A stretch of 35,253 nucleotides of DNA from Acidimicrobium ferrooxidans DSM 10331 (GTDB taxonomy: Bacteria; Actinomycetota; Acidimicrobiia; Acidimicrobiales; Ilumatobacteraceae). How positions within the stretch are numbered: the first letter of the stretch is position 1; every line of letters starts with the position of its first letter. A model generated the notes under the pieces. That model was not told the DNA's origin, searched no databases, and saw only the letters and a list, made by a program, of their open reading frames with translations. The stretch covers positions 1 to 35,253 of the forward strand of contig CAMBDT010000004.1 in assembly GCA_945865395.1 (NCBI GenBank), written 5' to 3'. The translations under genes were made by a program, and so were the position numbers. This document shows positions 23,898 to 32,629 of the stretch, piece by piece.

Positions 23898-25058
23898 ATG
23901 TTACGCATCGGTTTGATTTCTCCTTATAGTTTGACGATTCCAGGTGGAGTTCAAGCCCAAGTTTTGGGTCTGGCACGCGAGTTGCGCAAAATGGGACACG
24001 AAGCACGGGTTCTCGGACCCTGCGATGGACCACCGCCAGAACCATTTGTGACACCACTCGGCAATAGTTTGCCGACCGCAGCCAACGGCTCTATCGTGCC
24101 ACTTGCACCAGACCCGTCGGCGGCACTGCGCACAATTCGCGCGATCAACGACGAAGCATTTGATGTGTTGCATTTGCATGAGCCGATCGCTCCCGGGCCG
24201 ACGGTGACGGCACTTTTATTGCGGTTGGCGCCGATGGTCGGCACTTTTCACGCTGCAGGCGATATTGCTTGGTACGGGCGACTGAGCAAAGGCGTGAACT
24301 GGATTGCAGATTTTTTGGATGCACGCGTTGCGGTGTCGCCGCAAGCGCGCGAACTTGCGCATCGATATTTGGGTGGCGAATATGAAATTTTGTTTAATGG
24401 CATAGAGAGCGATTTATATTTGCGTCCTGAAATTTTACGGGGGGAAAGAAAATCAGTTTTCTTTTGCGGCAGATACGAGCCGCGCAAAGGTCTGGCGACC
24501 TTGCTCGAGGCCTTCGAGAAACTTGCCGACGACATCGAACTTTGGGTGGCATCAGACGGTGAAGGCATCGGCGAACTTAAAGCCAAATATGCCCACGACG
24601 GTCGAATTTCGTGGTTGGGGCGCATTACCGACGCCGAAAAAATTGATCGTCTAGCAAAGTGTTCGGTATTTTGCGCACCCAGTTTGCATAGCGAGTCGTT
24701 CGGCATCGTCGTGCTTGAAGCCATGGCCAGTGGTGCGCCAGTAGTGGCGAGCTCGCTCGAGGGTTATCGAAATGTCGCCACGCACGACCTCAACGGTTGG
24801 CTAGTAGAACCAGGCGACGTCAATGGGCTAGTCGAGGGTTTGGCGAAAATTATTGGCGACGAGCAATTGGCCGAGCGACTGCGGCAGGCTGGTCTCGAGC
24901 GAGCGAAAGATCTCTCGATGCGCCATCTTGCTGAAATCTACGTCGAGATCTATCACAAAGTCTTGGAGCGCGAGAGTTTTAATCCAGATCATCATCCAAA
25001 AAGTCGCGTCGTGCGAATGTTCTCAGATCGAGTTTTGCGCAAACCCCAGCAGTTGTAG
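23898..25058 (+). CDS. pimA: Phosphatidylinositol alpha-mannosyltransferase (PimA-like, GT4)
   Basis: Transfers the first mannose from GDP-mannose to phosphatidylinositol at the cytoplasmic membrane. The 386-residue protein begins MLRIGLISPYSLTIPGGVQAQVLGLARELRKMGHE, the start of PimA proteins, and keeps DVLHLHEPIAPG, GTFHAAGD, FCGRYEPRKG and the donor-site motif APSLHSESFGIVVLEAMASG (E-x7-E). An in-frame ATG at 23769 would add 43 residues overlapping the antisense gene; that extension matches nothing in the family, so I use 23898, although no ribosome binding site is visible. Separation from the PatA-like gene by an antisense gene means it needs its own promoter within the 92-base divergent gap. 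Confidence 0.9.
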   Translation: MLRIGLISPYSLTIPGGVQAQVLGLARELRKMGHEARVLGPCDGPPPEPFVTPLGNSLPTAANGSIVPLAPDPSAALRTIRAINDEAFDVLHLHEPIAPGPTVTALLLRLAPMVGTFHAAGDIAWYGRLSKGVNWIADFLDARVAVSPQARELAHRYLGGEYEILFNGIESDLYLRPEILRGERKSVFFCGRYEPRKGLATLLEAFEKLADDIELWVASDGEGIGELKAKYAHDGRISWLGRITDAEKIDRLAKCSVFCAPSLHSESFGIVVLEAMASGAPVVASSLEGYRNVATHDLNGWLVEPGDVNGLVEGLAKIIGDEQLAERLRQAGLERAKDLSMRHLAEIYVEIYHKVLERESFNPDHHPKSRVVRMFSDRVLRKPQQL

Positions 25059-25066
25059 TCGAGTAG

Positions 25067-25072
25067 TAGAAT
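25067..25072 (+). promoter_or_regulatory. Candidate -10 box of lemA-htpX
   Basis: TAGAAT lies 33 bases before the lemA ATG, with an AAGAGG ribosome binding site four to ten bases before the start. No clear -35 is seen. Confidence 0.35.
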
Positions 25073-25105
25073 AAGTCTCACCCCGAAAAGAAAGCAAGAG
25101 GTTAT

Positions 25106-25657
25106 ATGTCGTCGTTGATTTGGCTTGTTGTGGTTGTTGTTCTGGGTGGTTTTGTTGCATTGTCGTATAACTCTTTGGTGCAACGACGAAATCAAGTGAA
25201 AAATGCTTGGTCGCAAATTGATGTGCAGTTAAAGCGACGAATCGAGTTGATACCGAATCTTGTTGAGACCGTCAAGGGTTATGCAGACTTCGAACAGAAG
25301 ACTTTGCAACAGGTCATCGCTGCACGAAATGTGGCGATGTCGGCACCGAGCACGGTTGCAGGTCAAGCAGGTGCCGATAACGCCTTGTCGGGGGCGTTGC
25401 GACAGTTGTTCGCTTTGTCTGAGTCGTACCCAGACCTAAAAGCCAACGCAAGTTTTTTGAGTTTGCAAGAAGAGCTGAGCAACACAGAAAGTCGCATTGC
25501 CTACGCACGCCAGTTCTTCAACGATGCAGTGCTGACCTATAACAACGCCGTGCACTCGTTTCCGAGCGTGATTTTTGCGTCGTTGTTCAAGTTCAAAGAG
25601 AGCGAGTTTTTTGAGGCCAGCGATGCCGAAAAGGCCGCGCCGAAGGTGCAGTTTTAG
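25106..25657 (+). CDS. lemA: LemA family protein
   Basis: 183 residues: one N-terminal membrane helix (residues 3-22, IWLVVVVVLGGFVAL), then a helical bundle facing outward. Diagnostic segments are YNSLVQRRNQVKNAWSQIDVQLKRR, IPNLVETVKGYADFE, ENLSNTESRIAYARQFFNDAVLTYN-like and the end segment FFEASDAEKAAPKVQF. The molecular role of LemA is not settled; it is often adjacent to HtpX-type proteases or TPM-domain proteins, as here. The AAGAGG ribosome binding site supports the ATG start. It has 15 bases before htpX. Confidence 0.93.
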   Translation: MSSLIWLVVVVVLGGFVALSYNSLVQRRNQVKNAWSQIDVQLKRRIELIPNLVETVKGYADFEQKTLQQVIAARNVAMSAPSTVAGQAGADNALSGALRQLFALSESYPDLKANASFLSLQEELSNTESRIAYARQFFNDAVLTYNNAVHSFPSVIFASLFKFKESEFFEASDAEKAAPKVQF

Positions 25658-25672
25658 AATCTCAAATTTTTT

Positions 25673-26578
25673 ATGCACGATTTAATTTCTTCAAACAAGC
25701 GACGCTCAGTTTTTTTGCTTCTGGGTTTCGTCGTGCTCACGGTTGCGGCTGGTGCCGCAGCCGGCCAAGTTTCTGGAAACCCGATTTTTGGCACATCGAT
25801 TGCGATGATTATTTCTGCAGTGATGGCGTTCACTTCTTATTGGAAGTCAGACGCGATTGCATTGCGAGTCAGTCGCGCCAAACTAGCCGATGAGCAAACC
25901 TATAAGCGGTTGCACAACTTGGTTGAAGGTCTGTGCATTGCTGGTGGTTTGCCAAAGCCGCGCGTTTATGTGATCGACGACCCCGCACCTAATGCATTTG
26001 CCACGGGTCGTAATCCAAAGCATGCGGCGATCGCCGTGACGAGTGGTCTGCTCGAGAAGCTTGATCGAGTCGAACTTGAAGGCGTGTTGGCCCACGAACT
26101 TTCACACATCAAGAATTACGACATTTTGGTTTCGACTTTGGCGGTGACGCTCGTGGGCACCATCGCGATTTTGACAGATCTGGCAATTCGTATGATGTGG
26201 TGGAACGGTGGGCGAGTAAGTCGTTCTTCGGATCGTCAAAATTCGAGCAATCCGCTGGCGCTAGTCGGTTTTGCATTGCTGATAATTGCGCCAATCGTCG
26301 CCCGCATCATGCAAGCAAGCGTGAGTCGCCGCCGCGAGACCTTGGCCGATGTTTCGGCATGTCAGATGACTAGATATCCGCCGGGTTTGATATCCGCACT
26401 AGAAAAACTTCAAGCAGACAGCACGGTTACGCACTCAGCCAGTATGGCTACGGCCCATATGTGGATTGAGCAGCCTCTATCGGGGGTGAATGACGCAGGC
26501 AGGCTGGGTGGATTTCATAAACTGTTTAATACCCACCCACCGCTCTCAGAGCGAATAGCACTCTTAAGGGAGATCTAA
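25673..26578 (+). CDS. htpX: Membrane zinc metalloprotease HtpX-like (M48)
   Basis: 301 residues. Two N-terminal membrane segments (about 12-30 and 38-55), then the zinc motif HELSH (His141, Glu142, His145) in VLAHELSHIKNYD, two more hydrophobic segments, and the third ligand Glu in RRETLADVSACQMTRYPPGLISALEKL. This is the normal M48B layout, a quality-control protease of the inner membrane. It pairs with lemA. Its last codons (AGG GAG for Arg-Glu) form the ribosome binding site of the next gene. Confidence 0.92.
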   Translation: MHDLISSNKRRSVFLLLGFVVLTVAAGAAAGQVSGNPIFGTSIAMIISAVMAFTSYWKSDAIALRVSRAKLADEQTYKRLHNLVEGLCIAGGLPKPRVYVIDDPAPNAFATGRNPKHAAIAVTSGLLEKLDRVELEGVLAHELSHIKNYDILVSTLAVTLVGTIAILTDLAIRMMWWNGGRVSRSSDRQNSSNPLALVGFALLIIAPIVARIMQASVSRRRETLADVSACQMTRYPPGLISALEKLQADSTVTHSASMATAHMWIEQPLSGVNDAGRLGGFHKLFNTHPPLSERIALLREI

Positions 26579-26581
26579 AAA

Positions 26582-27664
26582 ATGCTTAATCGAAAGCCGC
26601 GAAATCTAGTTGCGTTGTTAGTTGCGGGTCTTATTGTCGCAAGTTGCAGTGGCTCGTCTGACTCGACCAGCACAGAGAGCTCTGCTGAATCTGTTGCAGG
26701 CGACAGCACCGAGACGACCGTCGCCGAGTCGACAACGACGACAATTCCGATTGTGCGCGCGCCGTTGACGGGTGCGCAAGCACCAGATGAGGCGGTTATT
26801 GGTCGCCCGGCGCTCGTAGTGAAGATCGACAACCACCCGAAGTCGCGACCGCAATGGGGTTTGAATCAAGCCGACATCGTGTTCGAAGAAAATGTTGAAC
26901 AGTTGACTCGCTTTGCCGCCGTGTTTCAGTCGCAGGGCAGCGATCCGGTTGGTCCGATTCGCAGTGGTCGTATTCAAGACATCAATTTGTTGGCCTCGTT
27001 TAATGGCCCTCTGTTCGCGTGGAGTGGTGGCAACGCTCAAGTTGCTTCGGCGATTCGTAAATCAACCATGGTTGATCTAAGTCATTCGGCCGCGAATGAG
27101 GCTGGCGGTTTTAGACGCGAGTCAAGTCGTGTTGCGCCGCACAATCTTGTAGCTGAGACATCAAAATTATGGACGCTTGCACCTGCAGATGCGAAGCCAC
27201 CGGTGCCGCAGTTTGAATATCGCGCCGACGGCGAGGCTGTGCCGACAGATTCAAAACCGGCGGGGGCAGTGAAGATATCGATGGATGGCGTAGATGTGAT
27301 GTGGGAGTGGAGCCCCGAACTTTTGACATTTGTGCGTTCGCAAGATGACAAACCGCATGTCGACATGCAAGATGTTCGTATCAATGCACCAAACGTCGTA
27401 GTTATTTCGGTTGTTTATTCTAAAACTGGGTCGAGCCCTGTTGCGAAGTCTGTCGGCAGTGGAGAAGTTTGGGTTTACACAGCTGGCGCATTGATTCAAG
27501 GCTCGTGGGAGCGAATTGATCCGCTCAAACCATTCGTCTTGAAAGATACGAAAGGCGCTGTGATAAAGCTCACACCTGGGCGCACTTGGGTCGAAGTGAT
27601 ACGGACGAAGTCGGCGGCGCACATTCCTGCGGGAATTGATGTCGCCAGCGTTCCTTATCCGTAA
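26582..27664 (+). CDS. DUF3048 domain lipoprotein
   Basis: 360 residues. A signal peptide ends in a lipobox (VASC, lipidated Cys22), so the protein should be processed by LspA and anchored outside the membrane. A linker of Ser, Thr and Glu (residues 23-58) precedes the DUF3048 (YerB-like) region: RPALVVKIDNHPKSRPQWGL, NQADIVFEENVEQLTRFAAVFQS and VGPIRSGRIQDINLL are characteristic. The C-terminal third holds GEVWVYTAGALIQGSWERID and LTPGRTWVEVI. Function of the family is unknown, thought to be cell-envelope related. The gene follows htpX by three bases with a strong AGGGAG site. Confidence 0.9.
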   Translation: MLNRKPRNLVALLVAGLIVASCSGSSDSTSTESSAESVAGDSTETTVAESTTTTIPIVRAPLTGAQAPDEAVIGRPALVVKIDNHPKSRPQWGLNQADIVFEENVEQLTRFAAVFQSQGSDPVGPIRSGRIQDINLLASFNGPLFAWSGGNAQVASAIRKSTMVDLSHSAANEAGGFRRESSRVAPHNLVAETSKLWTLAPADAKPPVPQFEYRADGEAVPTDSKPAGAVKISMDGVDVMWEWSPELLTFVRSQDDKPHVDMQDVRINAPNVVVISVVYSKTGSSPVAKSVGSGEVWVYTAGALIQGSWERIDPLKPFVLKDTKGAVIKLTPGRTWVEVIRTKSAAHIPAGIDVASVPYP

Positions 27665-27694
27665 GAACTATTAGAGAACCTCAGTTCGCGGTGG

Positions 27695-27710
27695 CTACGA
27701 TAAGTCGTAG
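27695..27710. promoter_or_regulatory. Inverted repeat before pdxS, possible operator
   Basis: Perfect six-base arms CTACGA and TCGTAG around a TAAG loop. It overlaps a candidate -10 (TACGAT, 27696-27701) and precedes the pdxS ribosome binding site (GAAAGG, 27716-27721). It could be an operator for the vitamin B6 operon or chance. Confidence 0.35.
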
Positions 27711-27728
27711 TAGTTGAAAGGTTTATTC

Positions 27729-28637
27729 ATGGCCAAGCGCGAAACCGAAAACACAGCCAAGACTTCGACTGGATCCATGCTCGTAAAGCGTGGCCTGGCA
27801 GAAATGCTCAAGGGCGGCGTGATCATGGATGTTGTCAACGCTGAGCAAGCCAAGATCGCCGAAGATGCTGGCGCGTGTGCCGTCATGGCGCTTGAGCGTG
27901 TGCCTGCAGATATTCGTCGCGACGGTGGTGTTGCTCGAATGAGCGATCCAGAAATGATTACCGGCATTCAGGCAGTTTGTTCGATACCAGTGATGGCCAA
28001 AGCGCGCATCGGTCATTTTGTTGAAGCGCAGGTTCTTGAGTCGCTCGGTGTTGACTTTATTGACGAGAGCGAAGTGTTGACGCCAGCCGATGAGGCTCAT
28101 CACATCGACAAGTTGAAGTTCACTGCACCTTTCGTGTGTGGCGCGACGAATCTCGGTGAAGCATTGCGTCGCATTAGCGAAGGCGCCGCTTTGATTCGAT
28201 CTAAGGGCGAAGCAGGCACTGGCAACATTGTCGAGGCAGTGCGCCACCTTCGTTCGATAATCGGCGACATTCGAAAAATTACCCAAGCAGACTCGGCAGA
28301 ACTTTTTGAGTGGGCAAAGCGTCTGCAAGCGCCATTGCCCCTCGTGCAAGAAATTGCCGAAACGGGCTGGTTGCAGGTGCCGTTGTTTTGTGCTGGTGGC
28401 ATTGCCACGCCAAGCGACGCCGCGTTGGCGATGCAACTAGGCGCACAAGCCGTGTTTGTCGGTTCAGGCATTTTTAAGAGTGATGACCCGGCGCCGCGAG
28501 CCAAGGCCATAGTCGAGGCGACGACACACTTCCGTGATCCAGAAATAATCGCCAAGGTAAGTCGCAATCTTGGCGGGCCGATGACCGGCATCGGCATGGA
28601 CAAGATCGAACAACGATATGCAGAGCGCGGCTGGTGA
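27729..28637 (+). CDS. pdxS: Pyridoxal 5'-phosphate synthase, synthase subunit
   Basis: Makes PLP from ribose 5-phosphate, glyceraldehyde 3-phosphate and ammonia supplied by PdxT. The 302-residue TIM barrel has the conserved core [35 protein letters not shown], the catalytic Lys91 ([14 protein letters not shown]) and the second lysine in [12 protein letters not shown]. The ATG at 27729 is preceded by GAAAGG at good spacing; an upstream TTG (27714) overlaps that site and is rejected. pdxT follows after 18 bases. Confidence 0.97.
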   Translation: MAKRETENTAKTSTGSMLVKRGLAEMLKGGVIMDVVNAEQAKIAEDAGACAVMALERVPADIRRDGGVARMSDPEMITGIQAVCSIPVMAKARIGHFVEAQVLESLGVDFIDESEVLTPADEAHHIDKLKFTAPFVCGATNLGEALRRISEGAALIRSKGEAGTGNIVEAVRHLRSIIGDIRKITQADSAELFEWAKRLQAPLPLVQEIAETGWLQVPLFCAGGIATPSDAALAMQLGAQAVFVGSGIFKSDDPAPRAKAIVEATTHFRDPEIIAKVSRNLGGPMTGIGMDKIEQRYAERGW

Positions 28638-28655
28638 GCGATTCGAGGCCTCCAG

Positions 28656-29252
28656 GTGGTTCGAGTTTCACAATCTAAATCGACGAAAGTAGTCGGTGTT
28701 TTAGCACTGCAGGGCGCTTTTAATCGCCATACAAGAGTGCTCGGTGAATTAAATGTCGCAACGCAAGAAGTAAGAACACCCCAAGACTTGGCATCAGTTG
28801 ATGCGCTAGTCATGCCTGGTGGTGAGTCGACAACAATGTCGCAACTACTTGAGTCGTCTGAACTATTCGAACCGATTAAGAAAATGATTCATGAAGGCAT
28901 GCCAGTTTTTGGCACCTGCGCCGGGATGATCCTTTTGGCAAAAGAGATTATCGACGGGCGCGACGACCAAGTTTCTTTCGGTGCCATTGACATCGACGTG
29001 CAACGCAATGCCTATGGGCGGCAGATCGACAGCTTTGAAGCCGAGATTGAAGTCGACGGCTTTAACACGCCGTTTCAAGCGGTGTTTATTCGGGCGCCGC
29101 GTATCGTGAAGGCGGCTCAGAGTGTCGAGGTTTTGGCAGAATTTGGCGTTGAAATTGTTTTGGCACGACAAAAAAATGTCTTAGTCGCGTCATTTCATCC
29201 AGAACTTTCGCCTGATCAACGAATTCATGAACTGTTTGTAAGGGAGATTTAA
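28656..29252 (+). CDS. pdxT: Pyridoxal 5'-phosphate synthase, glutaminase subunit
   Basis: Class I glutamine amidotransferase that channels ammonia to PdxS. The 198-residue protein has VGVLALQGAFNRH at the start, MPGGEST, nucleophile Cys88 in FGTCAGMILLA, and the His181/Glu183 pair in SFHPELSPD. Start GTG 28656, with AGG four bases upstream. Its C-terminus (Arg-Glu-Ile) encodes the AGGGAG ribosome binding site for yebC. Confidence 0.96.
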   Translation: MVRVSQSKSTKVVGVLALQGAFNRHTRVLGELNVATQEVRTPQDLASVDALVMPGGESTTMSQLLESSELFEPIKKMIHEGMPVFGTCAGMILLAKEIIDGRDDQVSFGAIDIDVQRNAYGRQIDSFEAEIEVDGFNTPFQAVFIRAPRIVKAAQSVEVLAEFGVEIVLARQKNVLVASFHPELSPDQRIHELFVREI

Positions 29253-29254
29253 AA

Positions 29255-30001
29255 ATGTCTGGTCACTCTAAATGGGCAACGATCAAACACAAGAAAGCTG
29301 CGATTGACAAAGTTCGCGGCAAAACTTTTGCCAAACTTTCGCGTCTATTAGAAGTTGCCGCCCGCGAAGGCGGTGGAGATGTTTCTACGAACGCTTCGTT
29401 GCGCACGGTCGTTGCCAAGGCCAAAGCGGCATCAATGACCAACGATGCAATTGAACGAGCGATCAAGCGTGGCATGGGAGAAACCGATGGCAAAGTTTAT
29501 GAGTCTGTGACCTATGAGGCGTATGCGCCCGGAGGTGTGGCGATGTTGATTGATATTCTCACCGACAATCGCAATCGAACTGCCGCCGATGTGCGTATTA
29601 TTTTTTCAAAACAAGGTGGGTCGATGGCTGCGCCCGGTTCTGTGGGTTGGCAGTTTTCACGCAAGGGCGTGATTCTCGTGCCGAAGTCGGCCAGCGAAGA
29701 AGAGTTGATGATGATTGGTCTCGATCACGGACTCGAAGACATCACTGCAGAAGAAGAAATGTGGCACGTCACTTGTGACCCGAGCCAGGTTTATGAAATG
29801 AAGGCGGCACTTGAGTCGGCAAAAATAATTGTTGGCTCGGCGACTTCGACGATGCTCTCGGCAAACACGGTGACGATCAACGATCCTGATGAGGCGAAAG
29901 CGATTTTGAAAATCATGAGTGAACTTGATGACAATGACGATGTGCAAGATGTTTATGCAAACTTTGATATTTCAGAATCACTGATGCAAGAAGTTGGGTA
30001 G
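29255..30001 (+). CDS. yebC: YebC/PmpR family protein
   Basis: 248 residues beginning MSGHSKWATIKHKKAAIDKVRGK, the hallmark of the YebC/TACO1 family, followed by SMTNDAIERAIKRGMGE and YEAYAPGGVAMLIDILTDNRNRTA. Some members were described as transcription regulators; more recent work on the family links it to translation through ribosomes stalled at proline stretches. Location two bases after pdxT and before ruvC is the usual arrangement. It has one of the strongest ribosome binding sites in the window. Confidence 0.96.
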   Translation: MSGHSKWATIKHKKAAIDKVRGKTFAKLSRLLEVAAREGGGDVSTNASLRTVVAKAKAASMTNDAIERAIKRGMGETDGKVYESVTYEAYAPGGVAMLIDILTDNRNRTAADVRIIFSKQGGSMAAPGSVGWQFSRKGVILVPKSASEEELMMIGLDHGLEDITAEEEMWHVTCDPSQVYEMKAALESAKIIVGSATSTMLSANTVTINDPDEAKAILKIMSELDDNDDVQDVYANFDISESLMQEVG

Positions 30002-30004
30002 ACC

Positions 30005-30466
30005 ATGACTACAACACAATCTGTAGAAGTTGGCGACTTCGCACCAGACTTCACCTTGCCCGGCACAGCAAACAAGAACTATTCGTTGTCGCAATTTCGC
30101 GGACAAACAGTCGTGTTGGTTTTTTATCCAGGAGACGAAACTCTGGTTTGCACCAAGCAACTGTGTTCTTACAACAACGAATTGCAGCAGTTTATGAAAG
30201 TCAATGCTCAGATTTTGGCTATTTCAGCGCAAGACATCGCCAGCCATGAGGCGTTCAGCGCCAAGCATCGGTTCGAGTTTCCGCTACTTGCAGATACTGA
30301 AAAAACGGTCGCCAAGCTTTATTCGGTTGTGGGTTTACTCGGTCTGCCTCGGCGCAGTGTTTTTGTAATCGATGCCAACGGCATCATCAAATATGCCCAT
30401 CGGGCCCTGCTCGGAGTGACCTTTCGCCCAGTCAGCGAACTGATCGAGGCGGTCGCATCAGCCTAG
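30005..30466 (+). CDS. Peroxiredoxin (AhpC/TSA, Bcp-like)
   Basis: Thiol peroxidase that reduces hydrogen peroxide and organic hydroperoxides. 153 residues: APDFTLPG, then [17 protein letters not shown] with peroxidatic Cys49 in TxxC, and a possible resolving Cys54 five residues later as in many Bcp proteins. [15 protein letters not shown] and [17 protein letters not shown] complete the fold. The Pro usually between Thr and Cys is Leu, which is tolerated in the family. It lies between yebC and ruvC, where mycobacteria have other genes. It may draw electrons from thioredoxin or mycothiol/mycoredoxin; this is inference. Confidence 0.92.
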   Translation: MTTTQSVEVGDFAPDFTLPGTANKNYSLSQFRGQTVVLVFYPGDETLVCTKQLCSYNNELQQFMKVNAQILAISAQDIASHEAFSAKHRFEFPLLADTEKTVAKLYSVVGLLGLPRRSVFVIDANGIIKYAHRALLGVTFRPVSELIEAVASA

Positions 30467-30478
30467 ACAGGCGCAGAC

Positions 30479-30484
30479 TAAGAT
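30479..30484 (+). promoter_or_regulatory. Candidate leaderless -10 box of ruvC
   Basis: TAAGAT ends six bases before the ruvC ATG in a 24-base gap, and there is no ribosome binding site between. Confidence 0.5.
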
Positions 30485-30490
30485 GAACAT

Positions 30491-31021
30491 ATGTTCGCCC
30501 AGCGTCCATGCAATGTTCTTGGCATCGATCCTGGCTTAACCCGTTGTGGCTACGCGGTCTTGCAAGTTGAGGGCAATACCGAAGTCTCAATGATGGCATT
30601 GGGTGTTTTGCGCACCGAGCCCGAACAAGAACTGCCACATCGGCTCGCCGAGATCGCTTCTGAGATCGACGCACTGCTTGACGAGTATCAACCATCTGTA
30701 GTCGCAGTTGAGCGTATATTTTTTCAATCGAATGTGCGAACGGCAATGAGCGTCGGACAAGTCAGCGGTCTCGTGTTGAGTGCCGCGGCGCGACGTGGCG
30801 TTGAAGTCGTGCAATATTCGCCAAATCAAGTGAAACTTGCGATCACTGGTTGGGGTGGTGCCGACAAAGTGCAGGTGCAAAAGATGGTCAAGCAGCGACT
30901 CAAATTAAATTCACTACCAAAGCCGGCAGATGCTGCAGATGCCGCCGCGATTGCGTTGTGTCATATTGCATCTAGCCCAATGGCGACAAAGGTCGCTGAG
31001 TTGGCAAGAGGCAAAAAGTGA
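30491..31021 (+). CDS. ruvC: Crossover junction endodeoxyribonuclease
   Basis: Resolves Holliday junctions. 176 residues with the RNase H-like catalytic acids Asp13 (GIDPGLTRCGYAVL), Glu74 (VVAVERIFF) and Asp147/Asp150 (KPADAADAAAIALCH). The ATG start follows a candidate leaderless promoter. The stop overlaps ruvA (GTGA), giving a ruvC-ruvA-ruvB operon. Confidence 0.97.
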   Translation: MFAQRPCNVLGIDPGLTRCGYAVLQVEGNTEVSMMALGVLRTEPEQELPHRLAEIASEIDALLDEYQPSVVAVERIFFQSNVRTAMSVGQVSGLVLSAAARRGVEVVQYSPNQVKLAITGWGGADKVQVQKMVKQRLKLNSLPKPADAADAAAIALCHIASSPMATKVAELARGKK

Positions 31022-31605
31022 TCGGCTCATTGCGTGGCGTGGTGCTTGAACGCACGAATGACTCGACCGTTTTGCTCGAAGTAAACGGTGTCGGCTACTT
31101 GGTTCATGTAACCCCTCGCACTCTCGGTGAACTTGAGCCAACATCAAAAGCATTTTTATATGTGCATCATCATGTTCGCGAAGATGCACAAACTCTTTAT
31201 GCGTTTCTCGATCGTGACGAGCGAAAGTGTTTTGAAGTTTTAATCGGCACACACGGCGTAGGCCCAACCATGGCGATGGCGGTGCTAGCGACCCACTCGC
31301 CAAGAGCTTTGGTCGACATTGTCGCGGGTGCAGATATTGCTGCATTGACGCTTGTCTCGGGTGTCGGCAAGAAAACTGCTGAACGCCTTTTGATCGAACT
31401 CAAAAATCGTCTGCATCTAAACATTCTTGAATCTTCAAATCAGTTGGGTGGCTCGTCAAGTGTCGGCGATGTACGCGATGCGCTTTCTGGCTTGGGTTAC
31501 TCAGCAGAAGAAATTCGAGATGTTCTGCGTGAGATCAGTGTCGGCACTGACTCAGAACTAATGTTGCGCGAAGCGTTGAACATGTTGGGGGCGCGCCGTG
31601 CGTGA
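31018..31605 (+). CDS. ruvA: Holliday junction branch migration protein RuvA
   Basis: Tetramer that binds the four-way junction and loads RuvB. 195 residues: OB fold ([26 protein letters not shown]), tandem helix-hairpin-helix motifs ([16 protein letters not shown] and [18 protein letters not shown]), and a C-terminal RuvB-contact domain ([17 protein letters not shown]). The GTG start overlaps ruvC; the end overlaps ruvB by eight bases. Confidence 0.97.
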   Translation: MIGSLRGVVLERTNDSTVLLEVNGVGYLVHVTPRTLGELEPTSKAFLYVHHHVREDAQTLYAFLDRDERKCFEVLIGTHGVGPTMAMAVLATHSPRALVDIVAGADIAALTLVSGVGKKTAERLLIELKNRLHLNILESSNQLGGSSSVGDVRDALSGLGYSAEEIRDVLREISVGTDSELMLREALNMLGARRA

Positions 31606-32617
31606 AGAATTCACAGATCCAGCAATCACAACCGACCCGGCTGATCTCGACGATATTGGTTTGCGCCCCAAAACTCTTGATGATTTTGTCGGTCAACGAG
31701 AACTAAAAGAACACCTCGGCATCGTTTTAGAAGCGGCACGCAAACGAGAACAATCAGCAGATCATATTTTGCTCGCTGGTCCGCCGGGTTTGGGCAAGAC
31801 AACTATGGCGGGCATCGTCGCTAGTGAGATGTCGGCAAAAATTCACATCACTTCAGGTCCGGCACTAGAACGCGCAGGTGACCTTGCGGCAATTCTCACC
31901 AAACTCGATGTAAATGACGTCTTGTTTATCGATGAGATTCATCGCCTGTCTCGACAAGTAGAAGAAATTCTTTATCCGGCAATGGAAGACTTTCAAATCG
32001 ATATTGTCGTGGGCAAGGGCCCTTCGGCTTCATCTATTCGTTTGACCTTGCCGAAGTTCACATTGATTGGCGCGACGACTCGCACTGGCATGATCACCGG
32101 TCCGTTGCGAGATCGATTCGGCCTCGTCGCCCGTCTCGATTTTTATGAAGTCGACGAACTCGAGCAAATTGTTTTGCGTACCGCGCGAATCTTAAAAGTG
32201 CCGATCGACAAACATGGCGCCCTTGAAATCGCTCGCAGGTCGCGGGGCACACCACGAATCGCCAACCGACTGTTGCGTCGTGTGCGCGATCACGCCGAAG
32301 TAAGAGGTGATGGCAATGTGACAAAAGAAAGTGCGCGTCAGGCACTAGCGGTTTTCGGCGTAGACGAACTTGGTCTTGACAAAGTTGATCGGTCGATTTT
32401 GTCGGCACTGTGTCGACAATTTGCAGGTGGTCCAGTTGGTTTATCGACGCTGGCGATCTCAGTTAGCGAGCAAACCGAGACGATCGAAGATGTCTATGAG
32501 CCGTTTTTGATTCAGCAGGGTTTGCTGGTGAGAACTCCTCGCGGCAGGGTGGCGATGCCCTTGGCCTGGCAACATCTAGGCCAAACACCGCCTGCGAATG
32601 CTCCTGAATTATTTTAA
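31598..32617 (+). CDS. ruvB: Holliday junction DNA helicase RuvB
   Basis: AAA+ motor for branch migration. 339 residues: [18 protein letters not shown], Walker [10 protein letters not shown], Walker B FIDEIHRL, sensor 1 in [10 protein letters not shown] and the arginine-finger region [16 protein letters not shown], then a winged-helix domain ending in [17 protein letters not shown]. The GTG start lies inside the end of ruvA, so the two are coupled. Normal in all respects. Confidence 0.98.
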   Translation: MREEFTDPAITTDPADLDDIGLRPKTLDDFVGQRELKEHLGIVLEAARKREQSADHILLAGPPGLGKTTMAGIVASEMSAKIHITSGPALERAGDLAAILTKLDVNDVLFIDEIHRLSRQVEEILYPAMEDFQIDIVVGKGPSASSIRLTLPKFTLIGATTRTGMITGPLRDRFGLVARLDFYEVDELEQIVLRTARILKVPIDKHGALEIARRSRGTPRIANRLLRRVRDHAEVRGDGNVTKESARQALAVFGVDELGLDKVDRSILSALCRQFAGGPVGLSTLAISVSEQTETIEDVYEPFLIQQGLLVRTPRGRVAMPLAWQHLGQTPPANAPELF

Positions 32618-32620
32618 GAT
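32615..32620 (+). promoter_or_regulatory. Candidate leaderless -10 box of queA
   Basis: TAAGAT begins on the ruvB stop codon and ends nine bases before the queA GTG, slightly long for a leaderless start. The same hexamer precedes ruvC. Confidence 0.3.
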
Positions 32621-32629
32621 TCAAGTCTC

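Noticed and set aside
25067-27664. lemA-htpX-DUF3048 block as a horizontally acquired island
   Set aside because: Codon use and composition look like the neighbours, and there are no repeats, integrase or tRNA at its borders.
27723-28813. Two long minus-strand frames (237 codons each) across pdxS and pdxT
   Set aside because: Both are antisense to strongly conserved enzymes and lack family features; long antisense frames are expected from codon bias.
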